Positions 17,101-23,417 are shown, numbered from the stretch's first letter. The stretch is DNA of 64,000 bases from Streptomyces sp. cf386 (GCF_900103585.1 NZ_FNHV01000001.1:575326-639325), one strand, 5' to 3'. Notes: generated from the sequence alone by a model not told the origin. Translations and numbers: made by a program.

Positions 17101-19016
17101 TTCGGATTCGGGGCCGGTGCGTCCGGAGTCAGCGAGGGCGGCGGAGTCGGCACCGGCGTATCGGGAGCGGGCGCAGGCGGCGCCTGTGTGTCTGGGACCG
17201 GCGCGGGTGGCGGAGTCGGCGCCGGCTGCTCCGCCACCGGGGCCGGCGCGGGGGCGGACGCATCGGGGACGGGGCTGGGCGCTGGGGCGGGCGCATCGGG
17301 GGCAGGTGTGTCGGTCACGAGGCTCAACGCCGGAGCGGGTGCGGGCGCGTCGGGCCCCGGATTCACAGGCGGCGTCGGCGCGTCCGGCGCGGGCGTCGAG
17401 GACGGACCGGACGCATCGGGGGCAGGTGTCTCGGTCACCAGGCTCGGCGCCGGAGCCGGTGCGGGCACGTCAACCCCCAGGGCGGCAGGCGAAGACGGCG
17501 GCGCCTCCGGGACCGGGCCGGGCGCGGGCGTCGAGGACGGGCCGGACGCGGGGGCGTCCGTGGTCAGGGACGGGGCGGGCGTCGGTGTCGATGACGTATC
17601 CGTGGTCAACGGGCCCGGTGCGGGCAAGGACGACGGCGTACTCGAACCATCAGAGCCCGGTGCGGGCAAGGACGACGGCGTACTCGAACCAACGGGGCCC
17701 GGTGCGGGCGCCGGAGCAAGTCCAGGCGTCGACGTGCCGCCGCTCGGCGTCGCCGATCCGTCCGGCGTGGAGGGCGTGGAAGGTGTCGGCGTACCGCCCG
17801 GTACCCCTGGATCGCCGCCACCCGTCGGCGAGTCGGCAATGCTGCTGGGCGGCGCATCGCCCAGGTCGGGAGCCGGTGCCGACTTGATGATGCCGTCGTT
17901 CGTCGGCGTGACCGTCGGCGCCCCGTCGCCCGTCTTGGACGGAATGCCCTTGTCCGACGCGCTCGCCTCCGGCGACGCACCCGTCGGGCCCGCCGGGCTG
18001 GGCGACTGCTCAGAGCCCCCGCCGTCCGGTGCGGGCGAGAAGGTGGGTGGCTTGATGCTGAGGTCGATGCCGTTCGAGTCGACATTGACGTTGATGTCGG
18101 CGATCTTCGTGCCCTTGTAGTCCTTGGCCTTGCCGTGCAGGCTGGACGCGCCGCCCTCGAACAGCCCACCGATGAACGGGTTGGCACCCGGGTCGTCCAC
18201 GGGCTCGCCGGTGATCTTGCTCATGCCATGGGCGATGATGTGCTCGGTGGTGCCCTCGACAAGGCTGTCCTTGATGGTCTCGCCGAGGAAGCTGTCGCCG
18301 AGCTTCTTGGCGAGGTTCTTGCCGAGCGTCTTGCCCAGGCCGAAGTCCAGGCTCTTGCCGAGGCCGAAGCCGATGACACCGCCGGCTGCGCCGAGTGCGG
18401 CCTGCATGCCCAGCTCGCCGAGGTCGAACCCGTTGCGGTGGCCGCGGGCGATCTGGATGGCCTGGGCCAGGCCGTTGATCGCGACCATCATCAGGGCGCC
18501 CATCAGGATCGACTTGATGAGCTGGAAGACGAGCTTCTTGGCGAGCAGCGCCGTCATCTTGATGAGCGCGGCGAACGCCGGACCCGATGCGCCGAAGGTG
18601 AAGAACAGGGAGATACCGGCGGCGATCAGCTCGGCGACCACCATGGCGGCCATCGCAATGATGCTGATCTTCGCGGTCTCGACGTTGTTGGACGTCTTGC
18701 GGAGGTTCTCGGCCAGGGCCTTGGCGCTCATGATGGCGCCGTTGAAGGCCCCGGGATCCTCCTCGGTGCCCTTGCCGACCAGGAACTCGTTGATCATGTC
18801 GCGTATCGCCTGGGCGCCCGAGCCCTTCAGGCCCTGGAAGATGCCGTTCACTTCGTCCACGAACCGGGGCTGGAGCTTCTCCATCGCCTGGTAGGCCTGT
18901 TCATAGGCCTCGGCTCGGCGGAGCAGATCGATCTCACTCACATAGGGCCAGTCCTCACCCGCGATCATCGCGAGCATGTCGGCCAGTTCCCTGGGGGGAT
19001 TGATGTCCCCTTGCAT
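5142..19016 (-). CDS. giant T7SS-linked multidomain protein (4624 aa)
   Basis: One uninterrupted 13.9-kb frame starts at an ATG with a GGGAG site. Residues 1-320 are helical with hydrophobic stretches near 117-145 and 160-190, resembling CpnT/WXG100-like N-termini. About 330-900 is a Pro/Ala/Ser linker. Around 1070 lies HEVLHYAGVKD, a metzincin-type zinc motif (H1070, E1071, H1074, H/D-type third ligand D1080). A possible ART-like segment is near 1520, and a Lys/Gln-rich patch near 1940. Helical modules follow. Module A (C2524, H2697, E2715-N2716) is followed by an OmpA-like segment near 2880. H3446 (SSHAG) and C3506 (PLSCELG) form a clan CD/CHAT-like or 'lonely Cys' pair. An acidic linker precedes module B (C4051, H4194, E4212-N4213), and OmpA-like segments lie near 4365 and 4500-4600. 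It is last in the eccD-esx run. Effector or surface machine by inference; enzymatic activity is unproven. Confidence 0.88.
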   Translation of the reverse strand: MQGDINPPRELADMLAMIAGEDWPYVSEIDLLRRAEAYEQAYQAMEKLQPRFVDEVNGIFQGLKGSGAQAIRDMINEFLVGKGTEEDPGAFNGAIMSAKALAENLRKTSNNVETAKISIIAMAAMVVAELIAAGISLFFTFGASGPAFAALIKMTALLAKKLVFQLIKSILMGALMMVAINGLAQAIQIARGHRNGFDLGELGMQAALGAAGGVIGFGLGKSLDFGLGKTLGKNLAKKLGDSFLGETIKDSLVEGTTEHIIAHGMSKITGEPVDDPGANPFIGGLFEGGASSLHGKAKDYKGTKIADINVNVDSNGIDLSIKPPTFSPAPDGGGSEQSPSPAGPTGASPEASASDKGIPSKTGDGAPTVTPTNDGIIKSAPAPDLGDAPPSSIADSPTGGGDPGVPGGTPTPSTPSTPDGSATPSGGTSTPGLAPAPAPGPVGSSTPSSLPAPGSDGSSTPSSLPAPGPLTTDTSSTPTPAPSLTTDAPASGPSSTPAPGPVPEAPPSSPAALGVDVPAPAPAPSLVTETPAPDASGPSSTPAPDAPTPPVNPGPDAPAPAPALSLVTDTPAPDAPAPAPSPVPDASAPAPAPVAEQPAPTPPPAPVPDTQAPPAPAPDTPVPTPPPSLTPDAPAPNPNPTTSTPDLPGPSLTSGPDIPAPPTVDTPNLQTPTPDPAPAAALDPAPAPTPAQPPNGDQGTAPTAGGGSIPKSDASSATPVPAGGSKLSQASSPPQQAPTMGDVLAPTAAPAANSQAASGTSGTPVGLPTPVAPAGVGTPGMPMSAVPSTPDAHSPSAPAPRPAAPQPAPARPKPATQDAGAGTNPSGSLLGDAPATIPVPPPAPRPPTGRTKAPKKNTSEKNAPKADAPKADAPKADAPAQTPSRSPGGSRRTGSKTPEMATPKATPIPPSYWKYRRGGATPAEVVTEIFDPSTNALGSNRPDGLLIGDATYVRTRVRRIQADSGGWVTDLTVTLPVRPGPGFSEAQLPGLQKDINDLLGLHINDPGYELPGSKDQININVVLTPRPDRKDAVDISVTPKGGDSDQKTFALKSPDAEGSFKTGDGPMLVHEVLHYAGVKDRYTDPGKLFRNDPSKTDNSGVMANTGADGLSAGLPADYLKQIETAITSGPVVRDHKLPPGTPLKPLSGAGTTPEDASVASYGTDGGPVGSGSSSFTFEPSHTNNKGDGDAPLRLARTKGAQWKVLGPKDSVNNALSWAEWKALPSGTSAQTPLVVTADQLSQQDLHQLTDHLAKAGRSDLAEQLQDYAKKLDAKAGTELKDLRDELTAATEAKYATEGDAQTQDLTDGQKAEFDAKNRRLSGQVAWDAVEIRQRANSVSSNLSDLVDTLSQHSGDSIPVHTRKNSAVLGLDAMNLNLDLSGFITNAQTEGGVYTLRNEISPVTGAAKNLTDLIASSTDGTLGPKPPVSPETLSGLAPAARDRRSKQAYAEVPTGTQWNLVKPGLDKLSPDEKAEFVKELSQKNVENLQNEVDGLLDSPELNAHAQEFRDFMGRVENLPFRLKHATPAYYAISNSGKMTSQGDLRRLDQMFLSSGKSSAANTGNLGNDDFVFFRVEVGDGPMNTRYGPTTMVFDATVLQDLGGWVSLHDQLHPLDRPAMQQLNMPGTGSSGSGATTPGQSTTTPAPDTPVRTSAYTPAVGGSGTRSEWTNTYPDGAKHTISFDQEVFHGDDFTKGIALSTVREVIRVGGPFQEYALSLTDPADLGKLVSSMYRPEAKFGAGLPVDLTEGKNPNGWPAPITVHNKVGDGRFNPNGTFNVPAFTAAKKSDTAADYARQGDNALETYKAILKDAATARADANAGNTDAAKIAEAKEDKAPGADKRVMGFYKKAVENAQEAVNYSEWFAARADSGTKPLAEQLLKERKDALDAIKKQADAAAALINPGGANTASSAGTSGKQQDTGGKGAQAKDKANHGGEPTSKKEKKKQQKKQKKQDQGQTANQTENQTDNQGANTASPANSQTADPKANGKEEPPPAAPNLTRPQLDAAAIRAGELLLANPKAPFTDQDAAALTNLDELTGPRATGVNHLADLTKEIGLNTQSPGIASRRPPDQSDLKRLFDLTKLGQELHPGAGNISKPQLEAVRKITDAIRLDPNRADGPHGKVTLDDVKNLINDAKALPPGSPVSANDLASLTDFAAASTTPGLDGNALDALFNPVGKAQSDAGVLHTALGDAAFQKLEADAAAIVRPAPANGDPRPLSERSPDDFVTLVETMKILNSGSPTAVQDARTFVGQTPGGELKDLLQDAVAAEAALNSSPPPPTSPVIGPSGAAPGRPGDNTRTAPPPPGGQPISADSPTSPTETPAVDPALLDLLQDNLNAEAALLDQDPIGPDETGAFDASKAPGRSAPPLSEIKPAREVTDFQVVTPNGTATYDGLSPDQVLQQAPFTSRDPKMVTRSEIADDGSAASFPSIRPSRPVIAEAAPVLKVSGDGTLAINTSAGRIKEFYAVPEAVTKANTALDQSGSKIKLRMDPGTYVTFDNEGTPQQLYKVKPDYSSELSDVCRDFSEGIVGGTHTHMVLYDARPSGMGGTGKVSTARIDTKSPVEVAGSHHLVQMLTEAIDNPALLDKVSPQGAAAQVTKAMTEPESTWPTPGEAWGSAQNTADPAQQFRNQGLKALEATLGVNQSAFAKPGEAYNQSSIASRVEGTTRDFKPDFTAPDSGGFDVPGDRSGYGYHFGAVVLESLDGNHQVSVENANFRSLAREQIETLVDENLSHYAGRFDDVKSSLDQAVAAGTLPSGDPRFRLLESLQKLHDAEAQLAALKQAIASGTAGPDAQQQLKLLENAPTAARRDAVRAMTAVFAEELGSAGDMWFVRMYGRAPGETFHDFQFRSPEGTIDVTNPLTTVVVAGQNNQHQEFALPPGTTTLDTTQQTILDRTAAKVAKAATWRAKQGLNPPHIEITVQSLPGEQSLADARAEAVRTAFQGSLETHLRQQPAGTSLTADDFPVTVRETGRDAQAVRDLFGDPEMDVHSQVLLDAFPEGNPADNVDLTPEQLTDLARETGVHKAEGLGGKAKGRFTPVTETELAAVQDLVKTAQHLDGHTTPPTTPRLTDLRRLGDVLGREYSHTGPLTPSSLDPLVRDVFKFAPDATVTPAQRRDLVDLVPAAKKSGKPVTAADLSAVAAGGGVRQVSKADRSGDASSSAPGTRAIPGTAPTASTSTSAADAKAAAKALDKAASAVEKTVSGSADSVLKDARKAEAAFDAGLKKGSLRLTDLERIRTEASNLAQVVHPGLTQFDAPRQNAVNSAVAQAFTTGGPGAALLTAKKIAQLDTLKGQLTASERKGVLDRAKDILKANAPGRPGATDPSVQQAQLLDVAHTLHTQGADAAAASAAALQPSGVVGSAGLSAFKWEYTPTASPNAVVMQFTPKSETATETAYWQQHTAGAADEVFFLAPAGPGAALHSGSQPMPWGGELTLYVSSHAGADRFSPALDNPKLGNTDGLVRTSPGHLAELVKQGPQYAALKEYAALTGRRLTIVPLSCELGADTLQPTLAAQEFANSFADEGVDVWGSGHVVAIGADGKVGAYADPDSDTAFNAYEPQQPGHAQIAWDESFAGAASFRSEVDNVWRDNPAAPSTALNEAMDSLGAQETYLVEGALKGGKVQAFTPDGNGGGAYQPLTMTEVADRLDDAGMPGDAPLVLAVNHAASGKLLGPDDTGADIYGTPPGQALADAKQGPVIAPWGEVFQGYEQGSDTPVLLVERPADLPADASWQPWVVFRPGGGDIGTSPVGPLGFSATPGAIAANTPRPTVAEPVPGALPGARGEGGGVRVSPKSDPGAGGTGTPPVTDNNDNHSSNGDGNDTEALYDSPESDQEPDTSDNGTDSDAIINILDGYGGDSSGTPTDTTDEANDAPPDSASSDGYLDAYDPYLDAPLSDSDLTEDASEGENEAGNPVPAEGTYRLVMPEGLQGDDRPFVTLEPPAVYDMRTDANPGAFPAYMPMREAEPQDPRLTVSEDGTVVVPDTGREIFITQENFAAANKELKLIGSNVTLRSHPDTMIRFTKNGTTHELIRVTPTFRSNPIDICRDFSQQVLGGYQTHAVLRSPNGGTTAVARINTSSATEVSGIAHLAQGIAEAASTNGEVGAEQAKALIQQGLGKVAQDWPAPGKEYKAFQATDPGAAQQAQDLGINEFALPKHIGEAMTSQGVPQLNAEGDRQLSLTRRGFGYHFASAVTFSGDGRSVVTLENVRRAEFTRAVLDDALRLNIEHYAGRLDETATQLRQRIDNGDLSADAPEVALFEKIEEIVELNNAIEAASTDVPGLEQQLTGATKEARRLLTAIAGDSLRRNGDAWYFRTYSTAPGTDLHTIENSSVVPNALTVVVLGDHGDQSVLLEGDRPGGQLTDADKSRLDKLVDKIAKVAVWRSREQLPPPVVEFNGGTTGGPLNANLQQKAALHLAERLTARFGEWAELGDGTPKLSSADIPFVFGPQIAPVPGQAGPPLQIDALMQGERQQLPGVSMPAPPAPAQAPASSVFAFTEGTRLTPEATLQIKRLAADLFKELRTAHQEGRPLPTVKITGYGNSRLTGMRDGRDRANKIAQLLRVELADALSRLRAANADVDGTFNPVAVPIKTTSRGNRGTAPEQGRRTAVIEVVAPS
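16381..16425. repeat. 15-base tandem repeat, three copies
   Basis: GGTGCGTCCGCCTTC is repeated three times exactly in the giant gene. It encodes the five-residue repeat APKAD at the end of the Pro/Ala linker, just before the metzincin-like domain. Confidence 0.85.
17614..17691. repeat. 42-base period direct repeat in linker region
   Basis: A 36-base block beginning CCCGGTGCGGGCAAGGACGA occurs exactly at 17614 and again at 17656. It encodes a repeated SSTPSSLPAPG stretch in the linker of the giant protein. Exact identity at DNA level points to a recent duplication. Confidence 0.85.
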
Positions 19017-19035
19017 GATCGATCCGCTCCCTTCG

Positions 19036-19084
19036 GTTCAGGTCGTTCAGGTCAGTTCAGGTCGGCTCAGGTCGGCTCAGGTCT
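19036..19084. repeat. ten-base repeats before the giant gene
   Basis: Five near-identical units of G(T/C)TCAGGTC(A/G) fill the gap between the small helical-protein gene and the giant gene. They overlap the last codons and stop of the upstream gene. On the minus strand the unit reads GACCTGAGCC or GACCTGAACT, so TGA recurs in one frame. Confidence 0.8.
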
Positions 19085-19511
19085 TGGTGGGCTTGGTGTT
19101 GGTGTTGCCGCCCTTGGGCTTCTCGGACGGCGGCGGCATCGGCGGCACGCTCACGGGCGCCACCTCGGGCAGATAACTGTCGAGCTTCACCATGTTTTCC
19201 TTGGCGTATTGCTCGGCCTTCTCACCGGAGGTCGCGACGTCGGCCATCGTTTCGGCGAACTTCCGAATGTATTGACCGATGGCCTGGAAGCCTTCGACGA
19301 CCTTCGGACTCTTGCCATAGAACTCCATCATCGCCTGGTACGTCTCATTGCCCGAATCTCCTTCTACGGGCGTACCGTTGGCGGTCTCGAGCATCGAATG
19401 GAGCGATTCGATCTCGCCGCCGACACCTTCCATCCCGGGAATTCTGGACCGGATCTGAGAAGGCACAACGAGGATTTCCTCGTCGTCCTTGGTCTTCAGC
19501 AGGCCGGCCAT
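19077..19511 (-). CDS. small helical T7SS-associated protein
   Basis: A 144-residue protein. The ATG at 19511 lies one base after the stop of the YbaB-like gene, so translation is probably coupled. The body is helical and about the length of WXG100 proteins (around EIESLHSMLETANG and FYGKSPKVVEGFQAIGQYIR). The last 30 residues are Pro/Lys-rich (VPPMPPPSEKPKGG). No W-x-G turn is present. It precedes the giant gene directly. By position it may be a partner or chaperone for export of the giant protein, but that is only inference from order. Confidence 0.75.
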   Translation of the reverse strand: MAGLLKTKDDEEILVVPSQIRSRIPGMEGVGGEIESLHSMLETANGTPVEGDSGNETYQAMMEFYGKSPKVVEGFQAIGQYIRKFAETMADVATSGEKAEQYAKENMVKLDSYLPEVAPVSVPPMPPPSEKPKGGNTNTKPTKT

Positions 19512-19512
19512 G

Positions 19513-20004
19513 TCAGTCCTCGTCGTCCAGGGTCCGGGCCGCCGCCTGCCGCGCGGTACTCCGGAGCGCCGCGGTCTCCGGTGCGTCCTCGGCGCCGAAG
19601 CCAGTGCGCAGGACCTTGAAGAAGTCGGCGTTCTTCGGGTCCTTGGCGCCCGGCAGCAGGTCCCAGATGGTGTCGCCCTCGAACCGCGACGACTCCTCGG
19701 TCGCGGCGAGCACGGGCGCGGCGACGGCCGCGGCCTCGCGCTGCAGGCCAAGCTGGGCGGCGGTCACCGTCTCCAGGATGAGCGCGGCCAGCCCGGCCGG
19801 CGGCAGCGAACGGTAGGCCGTACCCCGGAACTTGACGTCGGTGATACGGCCCTGCGCGTTCACCGTGACGCTCATCGACCGGTCCTTCGACTCGGCCGTG
19901 TGCGACATCCTCCCGAGCGTCTGCTGCGCTTCCAGAAAGGCGTCCCGGGTCTTTTCGTACCCGGCCATGATTTCCTTCAGCAGGGCTTCGTTCGCTGGAT
20001 TCAC
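19513..20004 (-). CDS. YbaB/EbfC-like family protein
   Basis: A 163-residue protein started at the GTG at 20004, which has GGAGG 7 bases upstream. The longer open frame to 20088 has no such site. The first 100 residues match the YbaB/EbfC pattern: an N-terminal helix (LLKEIMAGYEKTRDAFLEAQ), then SMSVTVNAQGRITDVKFRG, which is the typical beta sheet, then a second helix. The classical family binds DNA as a dimer, but actinomycete T7SS loci often carry such proteins, and there they may act as Esx-like helpers instead. The C-terminal extension of about 60 residues is unusual for simple YbaB proteins. Coupled to the next gene. Confidence 0.75.
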   Translation of the reverse strand: MNPANEALLKEIMAGYEKTRDAFLEAQQTLGRMSHTAESKDRSMSVTVNAQGRITDVKFRGTAYRSLPPAGLAALILETVTAAQLGLQREAAAVAAPVLAATEESSRFEGDTIWDLLPGAKDPKNADFFKVLRTGFGAEDAPETAALRSTARQAAARTLDDED

Positions 20005-20135
20005 GGTGACCTCCGGGAGAGAAAGGGGGGAAACGGCGGAAAGCACACGGCAAGCGAAAGGCCCGTGCCCCTGGGTTCGTTGCTTCATGCGGGGGCACGG
20101 GCCGCCGGACGTCCTGGTTCAATCGCGCCGGGCGC

Positions 20136-20519
20136 TTACAGGTCGATGCCCGTGACGGACGAGAACGAGCGCGCGGTGAGAATGGTGCCGATCTCGAACC
20201 TCGCGAAGGCGATGTCCTCGCCGGCCTGTCGGATCGGGTCGGGCCACTTCTTGATGATCTCCACGAGCTCGCGCAGGAAGTCGCGCAGCCCCTCGATGAC
20301 CACGCGGAACGCCCGTGCGCCCTCGCCGGTCCAGCCGTTCTCCGGGTCGAGAAGCTTCTGGGACTGGAGCTCCACGTCGTTGGCCATCGTGGCGATCAGG
20401 TCCCGCACCTGCCCCATCACATCACTGGCCTGGTAGTAGAGGTTCTCGTCCAGCTGGTTGAGCGCCTCGATGACCTGTGTGAGATAGGCCAGGTCCGCCT
20501 CGGTCGCCATGACCGCCAT
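20136..20519 (-). CDS. WXG100-like protein
   Basis: A 127-residue helical protein with a W-x-G turn between two helices (NGWTGEGARAF). It starts at the ATG at 20519 with AGGAGG about 10 bases upstream; a second ATG nine bases later is less well placed. WXG100 proteins form helical hairpin dimers exported by the ESX system, and the size here is slightly above the usual 100 residues. It lies in the middle of the minus-strand T7SS run, between a Gly/Pro-rich protein and a YbaB-like protein. It may be a substrate or a dimer partner for one of the neighbours. Confidence 0.8.
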   Translation of the reverse strand: MAVMATEADLAYLTQVIEALNQLDENLYYQASDVMGQVRDLIATMANDVELQSQKLLDPENGWTGEGARAFRVVIEGLRDFLRELVEIIKKWPDPIRQAGEDIAFARFEIGTILTARSFSSVTGIDL

Positions 20520-20565
20520 GGGGTCTCACCTCCTGGGTGTCGGTTCGTGCACTGCGTACGGTTGT

Positions 20566-20595
20566 GGCGGCGTCAGTCATGGCGACGTCAGTCAT
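20566..20595. repeat. 15-base direct repeat
   Basis: GGCGGCGTCAGTCAT is followed directly by GGCGACGTCAGTCAT, one base different. It covers the stop codon of the Gly/Pro-rich gene. Confidence 0.75.
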
Positions 20596-21817
20596 GGCGG
20601 CCCAACTGCCCGGTCTCGCCGGTGCCTTGGGCGCCCCAGACCTCCTCGTCCTCGGTGAGCCAGGTGTTGTTCTGCTGGCCCTCCTTCTGACCGGCGCCAC
20701 CGGGCGGTGCCGCCCCGCCCATACCGCCGCCCATCGGCGCCATGGGAGCACCGGTACCGGCTCCGGTGGGTACGCCGGGGCCCCCGGCACCAGGGCCGCG
20801 GCCGGCGCCGACGGCGTTGCCGATCGGGTCGGCGGTCAGGCCGGTGCTGCCGGGGCCGCCGAGGCCACCGGCCTTGCCGCCGCCGAGCCCGCCACCGCCG
20901 ATGCCTCCGCCGCCACCGCCGATCCCTCCGCCGGTGAGGCTGGGCAGCTTGCCGATGCCGCCGCCCGCGCCACCGCCGCCGATCCCGGCGCCGAGGCCCT
21001 TGCCGTCGAGGCCGGAGAGCTTGGCCCCACCGGGGGTGTCGAAGCCCGGGAGCTTCCCAGAGGGGCCGCCGGGGCCGCCTCGGAGACCGGGCAGCGGCTT
21101 GCCGTCGGGGCCGAGCAGGGAACCCCGCCCCCCGCTCCCGATACCACCGACGCCGCCGACACCGCCGGACCCGGGTCCGCCGCCGGTCAGATTCGGCAGC
21201 GGCGCACCCCCGCGGCCGAGACCGCCGCCCCCTACGCCCGAGCCGTCGAGGCCGGAGAGCTTGGCGCCGTTTCCGATGGCGCCGATGCCGTTCGGGTCGA
21301 GGTTCGGCAGGCCGGCGCCGCCACCGGGGGGTTTGCCCGAACCGGTCGTCAGGTTCGGCAGGCCCGCGCCACCTGCGGTGAGACCGCCGCCGGGAGCACC
21401 GGGAGCGTTCAGCCCGCTCAGCGCAGTCTTCGGATCCGGTGCCGTGAGCCCCTTCAAGTCGGCGCCGCCACCGGGCAGTCCACCACCGCCAGGTACTCCG
21501 CCACCGCCGCCGGGCGGTGTCAGTGCCGGGCCGCCGCCGGGTGCCGTGAGCGCCTTGCCGCCGGGCGGCGCTCCTCCGCCGCCTGGCGCCCCGGGGCCCC
21601 GAGGGGCTCGGCCGTCGCCGTCCTGCGTGCCCTTCCTCGGCTGCCTCAGTCGCGGATCGCCGGCCTGCCCGCCCGGGGCACCGTCACGACCGCGGAAGGT
21701 CGGCACGCCGTCACCACCGATGACGCTCTTGTGAAGTTGGTGCTGCTGGGACAGATTGGCGAGGACCCCTTGGACCTCCTGGGATGCGACGGCGGCCTGC
21801 GCCTGCGTCAAGAACAT
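20588..21817 (-). CDS. Gly/Pro-rich T7SS-locus protein
   Basis: A 409-residue protein with a short helical N-terminus (MFLTQAQAAVASQEVQGVLA) and then about 330 residues dominated by Gly and Pro, with scattered LTAPGGG, LPNLT and KLSGLDG motifs. The C-terminus becomes normal again (NTWLTEDEEVWGAQ). The layout recalls the PPE/PE-like or collagen-like surface proteins that accompany ESX systems, but there is no PPE motif. It starts 22 bases after the acidic EF-hand protein gene, so it is in the same transcript. It could be a secreted or wall-spanning substrate. Function unknown. Confidence 0.75.
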   Translation of the reverse strand: MFLTQAQAAVASQEVQGVLANLSQQHQLHKSVIGGDGVPTFRGRDGAPGGQAGDPRLRQPRKGTQDGDGRAPRGPGAPGGGGAPPGGKALTAPGGGPALTPPGGGGGVPGGGGLPGGGADLKGLTAPDPKTALSGLNAPGAPGGGLTAGGAGLPNLTTGSGKPPGGGAGLPNLDPNGIGAIGNGAKLSGLDGSGVGGGGLGRGGAPLPNLTGGGPGSGGVGGVGGIGSGGRGSLLGPDGKPLPGLRGGPGGPSGKLPGFDTPGGAKLSGLDGKGLGAGIGGGGAGGGIGKLPSLTGGGIGGGGGGIGGGGLGGGKAGGLGGPGSTGLTADPIGNAVGAGRGPGAGGPGVPTGAGTGAPMAPMGGGMGGAAPPGGAGQKEGQQNNTWLTEDEEVWGAQGTGETGQLGRHD

Positions 21818-21839
21818 GGCCGACCGCCCCTCACTGCGC

Positions 21840-23417
21840 TCATGACTGCGTCCTCATGGTTCCGGGCGCGGGGTAGCCCTCGCCGTACTCGGCGTTCTCG
21901 TCGATCACGGCACGGCTCAGGTCGCCGTCATCGGTTGCGACCGGGTCGCTCTCCGGAAGCACCTCGGGCTGGAACGGCTCTACTTCCTCGCCGTCCACGA
22001 TGGCGCCCGTGGACGGGGGCCCGTCAGCCGTACCGACGGGGCCGTCCGCGCCGTCCGGACCGGACGTCTGGTCCGGGTCGTATGTCTCCTCCGGTGTGTC
22101 CTCCGTGCCGCCAGTGCCGTCGCCCCTGTCGCCGGGGTCTTCACGCTGGGCGTTTTCCCGCTCGGCGTTCACCTCGTCCTCGACGGCGCGGGCATCGGCG
22201 TTGGCATCATCGATCTCGCGCTGCGCCTCGTCGCGGGCCGCTTCTTCCTTCCGCTCCGACTCGGCGTAAGCGGTTTCGGGGTCGCCACCGGCCGCGATCT
22301 TCTCCTCGGCTTCGGCGTACGCCTCGTCCACCTTGCGGTCCGCTGTCTCATTGGCTTCGTCGATACGCCGGTCGGCCTCGGCACGGGCGTCCGCCACGCG
22401 TTCTTCGGGCGTACCGTTCCCGTCCGTACTGGAGAGCTCGGTCTCGTCACCGGCGTCGCGCTCGTGCTCTTCTATCTCGCCGTCGCCATCGAGGTCACGA
22501 CCTTCCGAACCGGCATCACGCTCGTGCTCCTCGATCTCACCATCGCCATCAAGGTCACGACCCTCCGAACCGGCATCACGCTCGTGCTCCTCGATCTCAC
22601 CATCGCCATCAAGGTCACGACCCTCGCCGGTCTGAGGCTTCTCCCCCTCGGGGCCTTCGCCCGCCTCGGGTTCCTCGGCGCCGCTGCCCGGGGGTTCCTC
22701 GCCCGCACCGCCCGGCGGCTTCTCCTCGGGCTTCTCCTGCTCCGGCTTCTCCTGCTCGGGCTTCTCCTCTTCCTCGGGGCCTCCCCCGCCACCGGAGTCG
22801 GGGCCACCCCCACCGCCGGCCTCGGGGCCTCCCCCGCCACCGGCCTCCGGGCCGCCGCCTCCGCCGCCCGACGAGGAGCCTTCTTCCGATTCCTGCTTGT
22901 CCTCCTCCTCTTCTTCCGTGTCCTGCTCGTCGTCGTCCCGCTCGTCCTCGTCCTCCTCCTCCGACTCAGGAATGTCGTCCTTGTCGAAGTCCGAGTCGGG
23001 CACTTCCTTGTTGTCGATGTCCTGCAGCGACCCGTCGCGGCTGTCGATGAACTCCGCGGTCTCCTCCAGGGTCCGGCCGAGGTCGTCCATCTCGGCCTTG
23101 GACATCTCCTCGCCCGAGTCGTACTTCTCGGCCGCGTCGACCAGTTCCTCGCCGAGTTTCGTCAACGCGTCCGACATCAAACGGAGCTCGGACCCCAGAC
23201 TGCGGCGTACCGAACCGAGCGTCGCCTCCAAGGCGTTGGTGCCGGGGAAGAGCGTCGGGTCGGCGACGGGGAGCGTGAACGAGTCGAGCAGCTCGGCCGT
23301 GGCCAGCATGCCTGAACCGCCCAGGCCGTCCCGTCCGTTGCCCGCCAGGACCTGCAGGTAGTTGCCGAACTTCTTCAGGTCGTTCGGCCTGACGCTGATC
23401 ACGTCTTCATCGGGCAT
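21840..23417 (-). CDS. acidic T7SS-locus protein with three EF-hand-like repeats
   Basis: A 525-residue protein. The first 120 residues are helical and WXG100/EspB-like in character. Then come very acidic and Gly-rich low-complexity blocks, three 20-residue repeats each holding DLDGDGEIEEHE, a long coiled-coil-like stretch (ADARAEADRRIDEANETADR) and an acidic tail. DxDxDGxIxxxE is the classical EF-hand calcium loop, with all ligand positions present in each copy. Calcium binding outside the cell is a reasonable prediction. It directly follows the esxA/esxB-like genes and precedes the Gly/Pro-rich gene. Family beyond this unknown. Confidence 0.8.
   Translation of the reverse strand: MPDEDVISVRPNDLKKFGNYLQVLAGNGRDGLGGSGMLATAELLDSFTLPVADPTLFPGTNALEATLGSVRRSLGSELRLMSDALTKLGEELVDAAEKYDSGEEMSKAEMDDLGRTLEETAEFIDSRDGSLQDIDNKEVPDSDFDKDDIPESEEEDEDERDDDEQDTEEEEEDKQESEEGSSSGGGGGGPEAGGGGGPEAGGGGGPDSGGGGGPEEEEKPEQEKPEQEKPEEKPPGGAGEEPPGSGAEEPEAGEGPEGEKPQTGEGRDLDGDGEIEEHERDAGSEGRDLDGDGEIEEHERDAGSEGRDLDGDGEIEEHERDAGDETELSSTDGNGTPEERVADARAEADRRIDEANETADRKVDEAYAEAEEKIAAGGDPETAYAESERKEEAARDEAQREIDDANADARAVEDEVNAERENAQREDPGDRGDGTGGTEDTPEETYDPDQTSGPDGADGPVGTADGPPSTGAIVDGEEVEPFQPEVLPESDPVATDDGDLSRAVIDENAEYGEGYPAPGTMRTQS
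22453..22632. repeat. 60-base tandem repeat encoding EF-hand-like loops, three copies
   Basis: Three units with a period of exactly 60 bases. The two lower-coordinate boundaries differ: the copy near 22453 has several synonymous changes, while the copies near 22513 and 22573 are almost identical. This suggests one old and one recent duplication. Each unit encodes DLDGDGEIEEHE. Confidence 0.9.
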
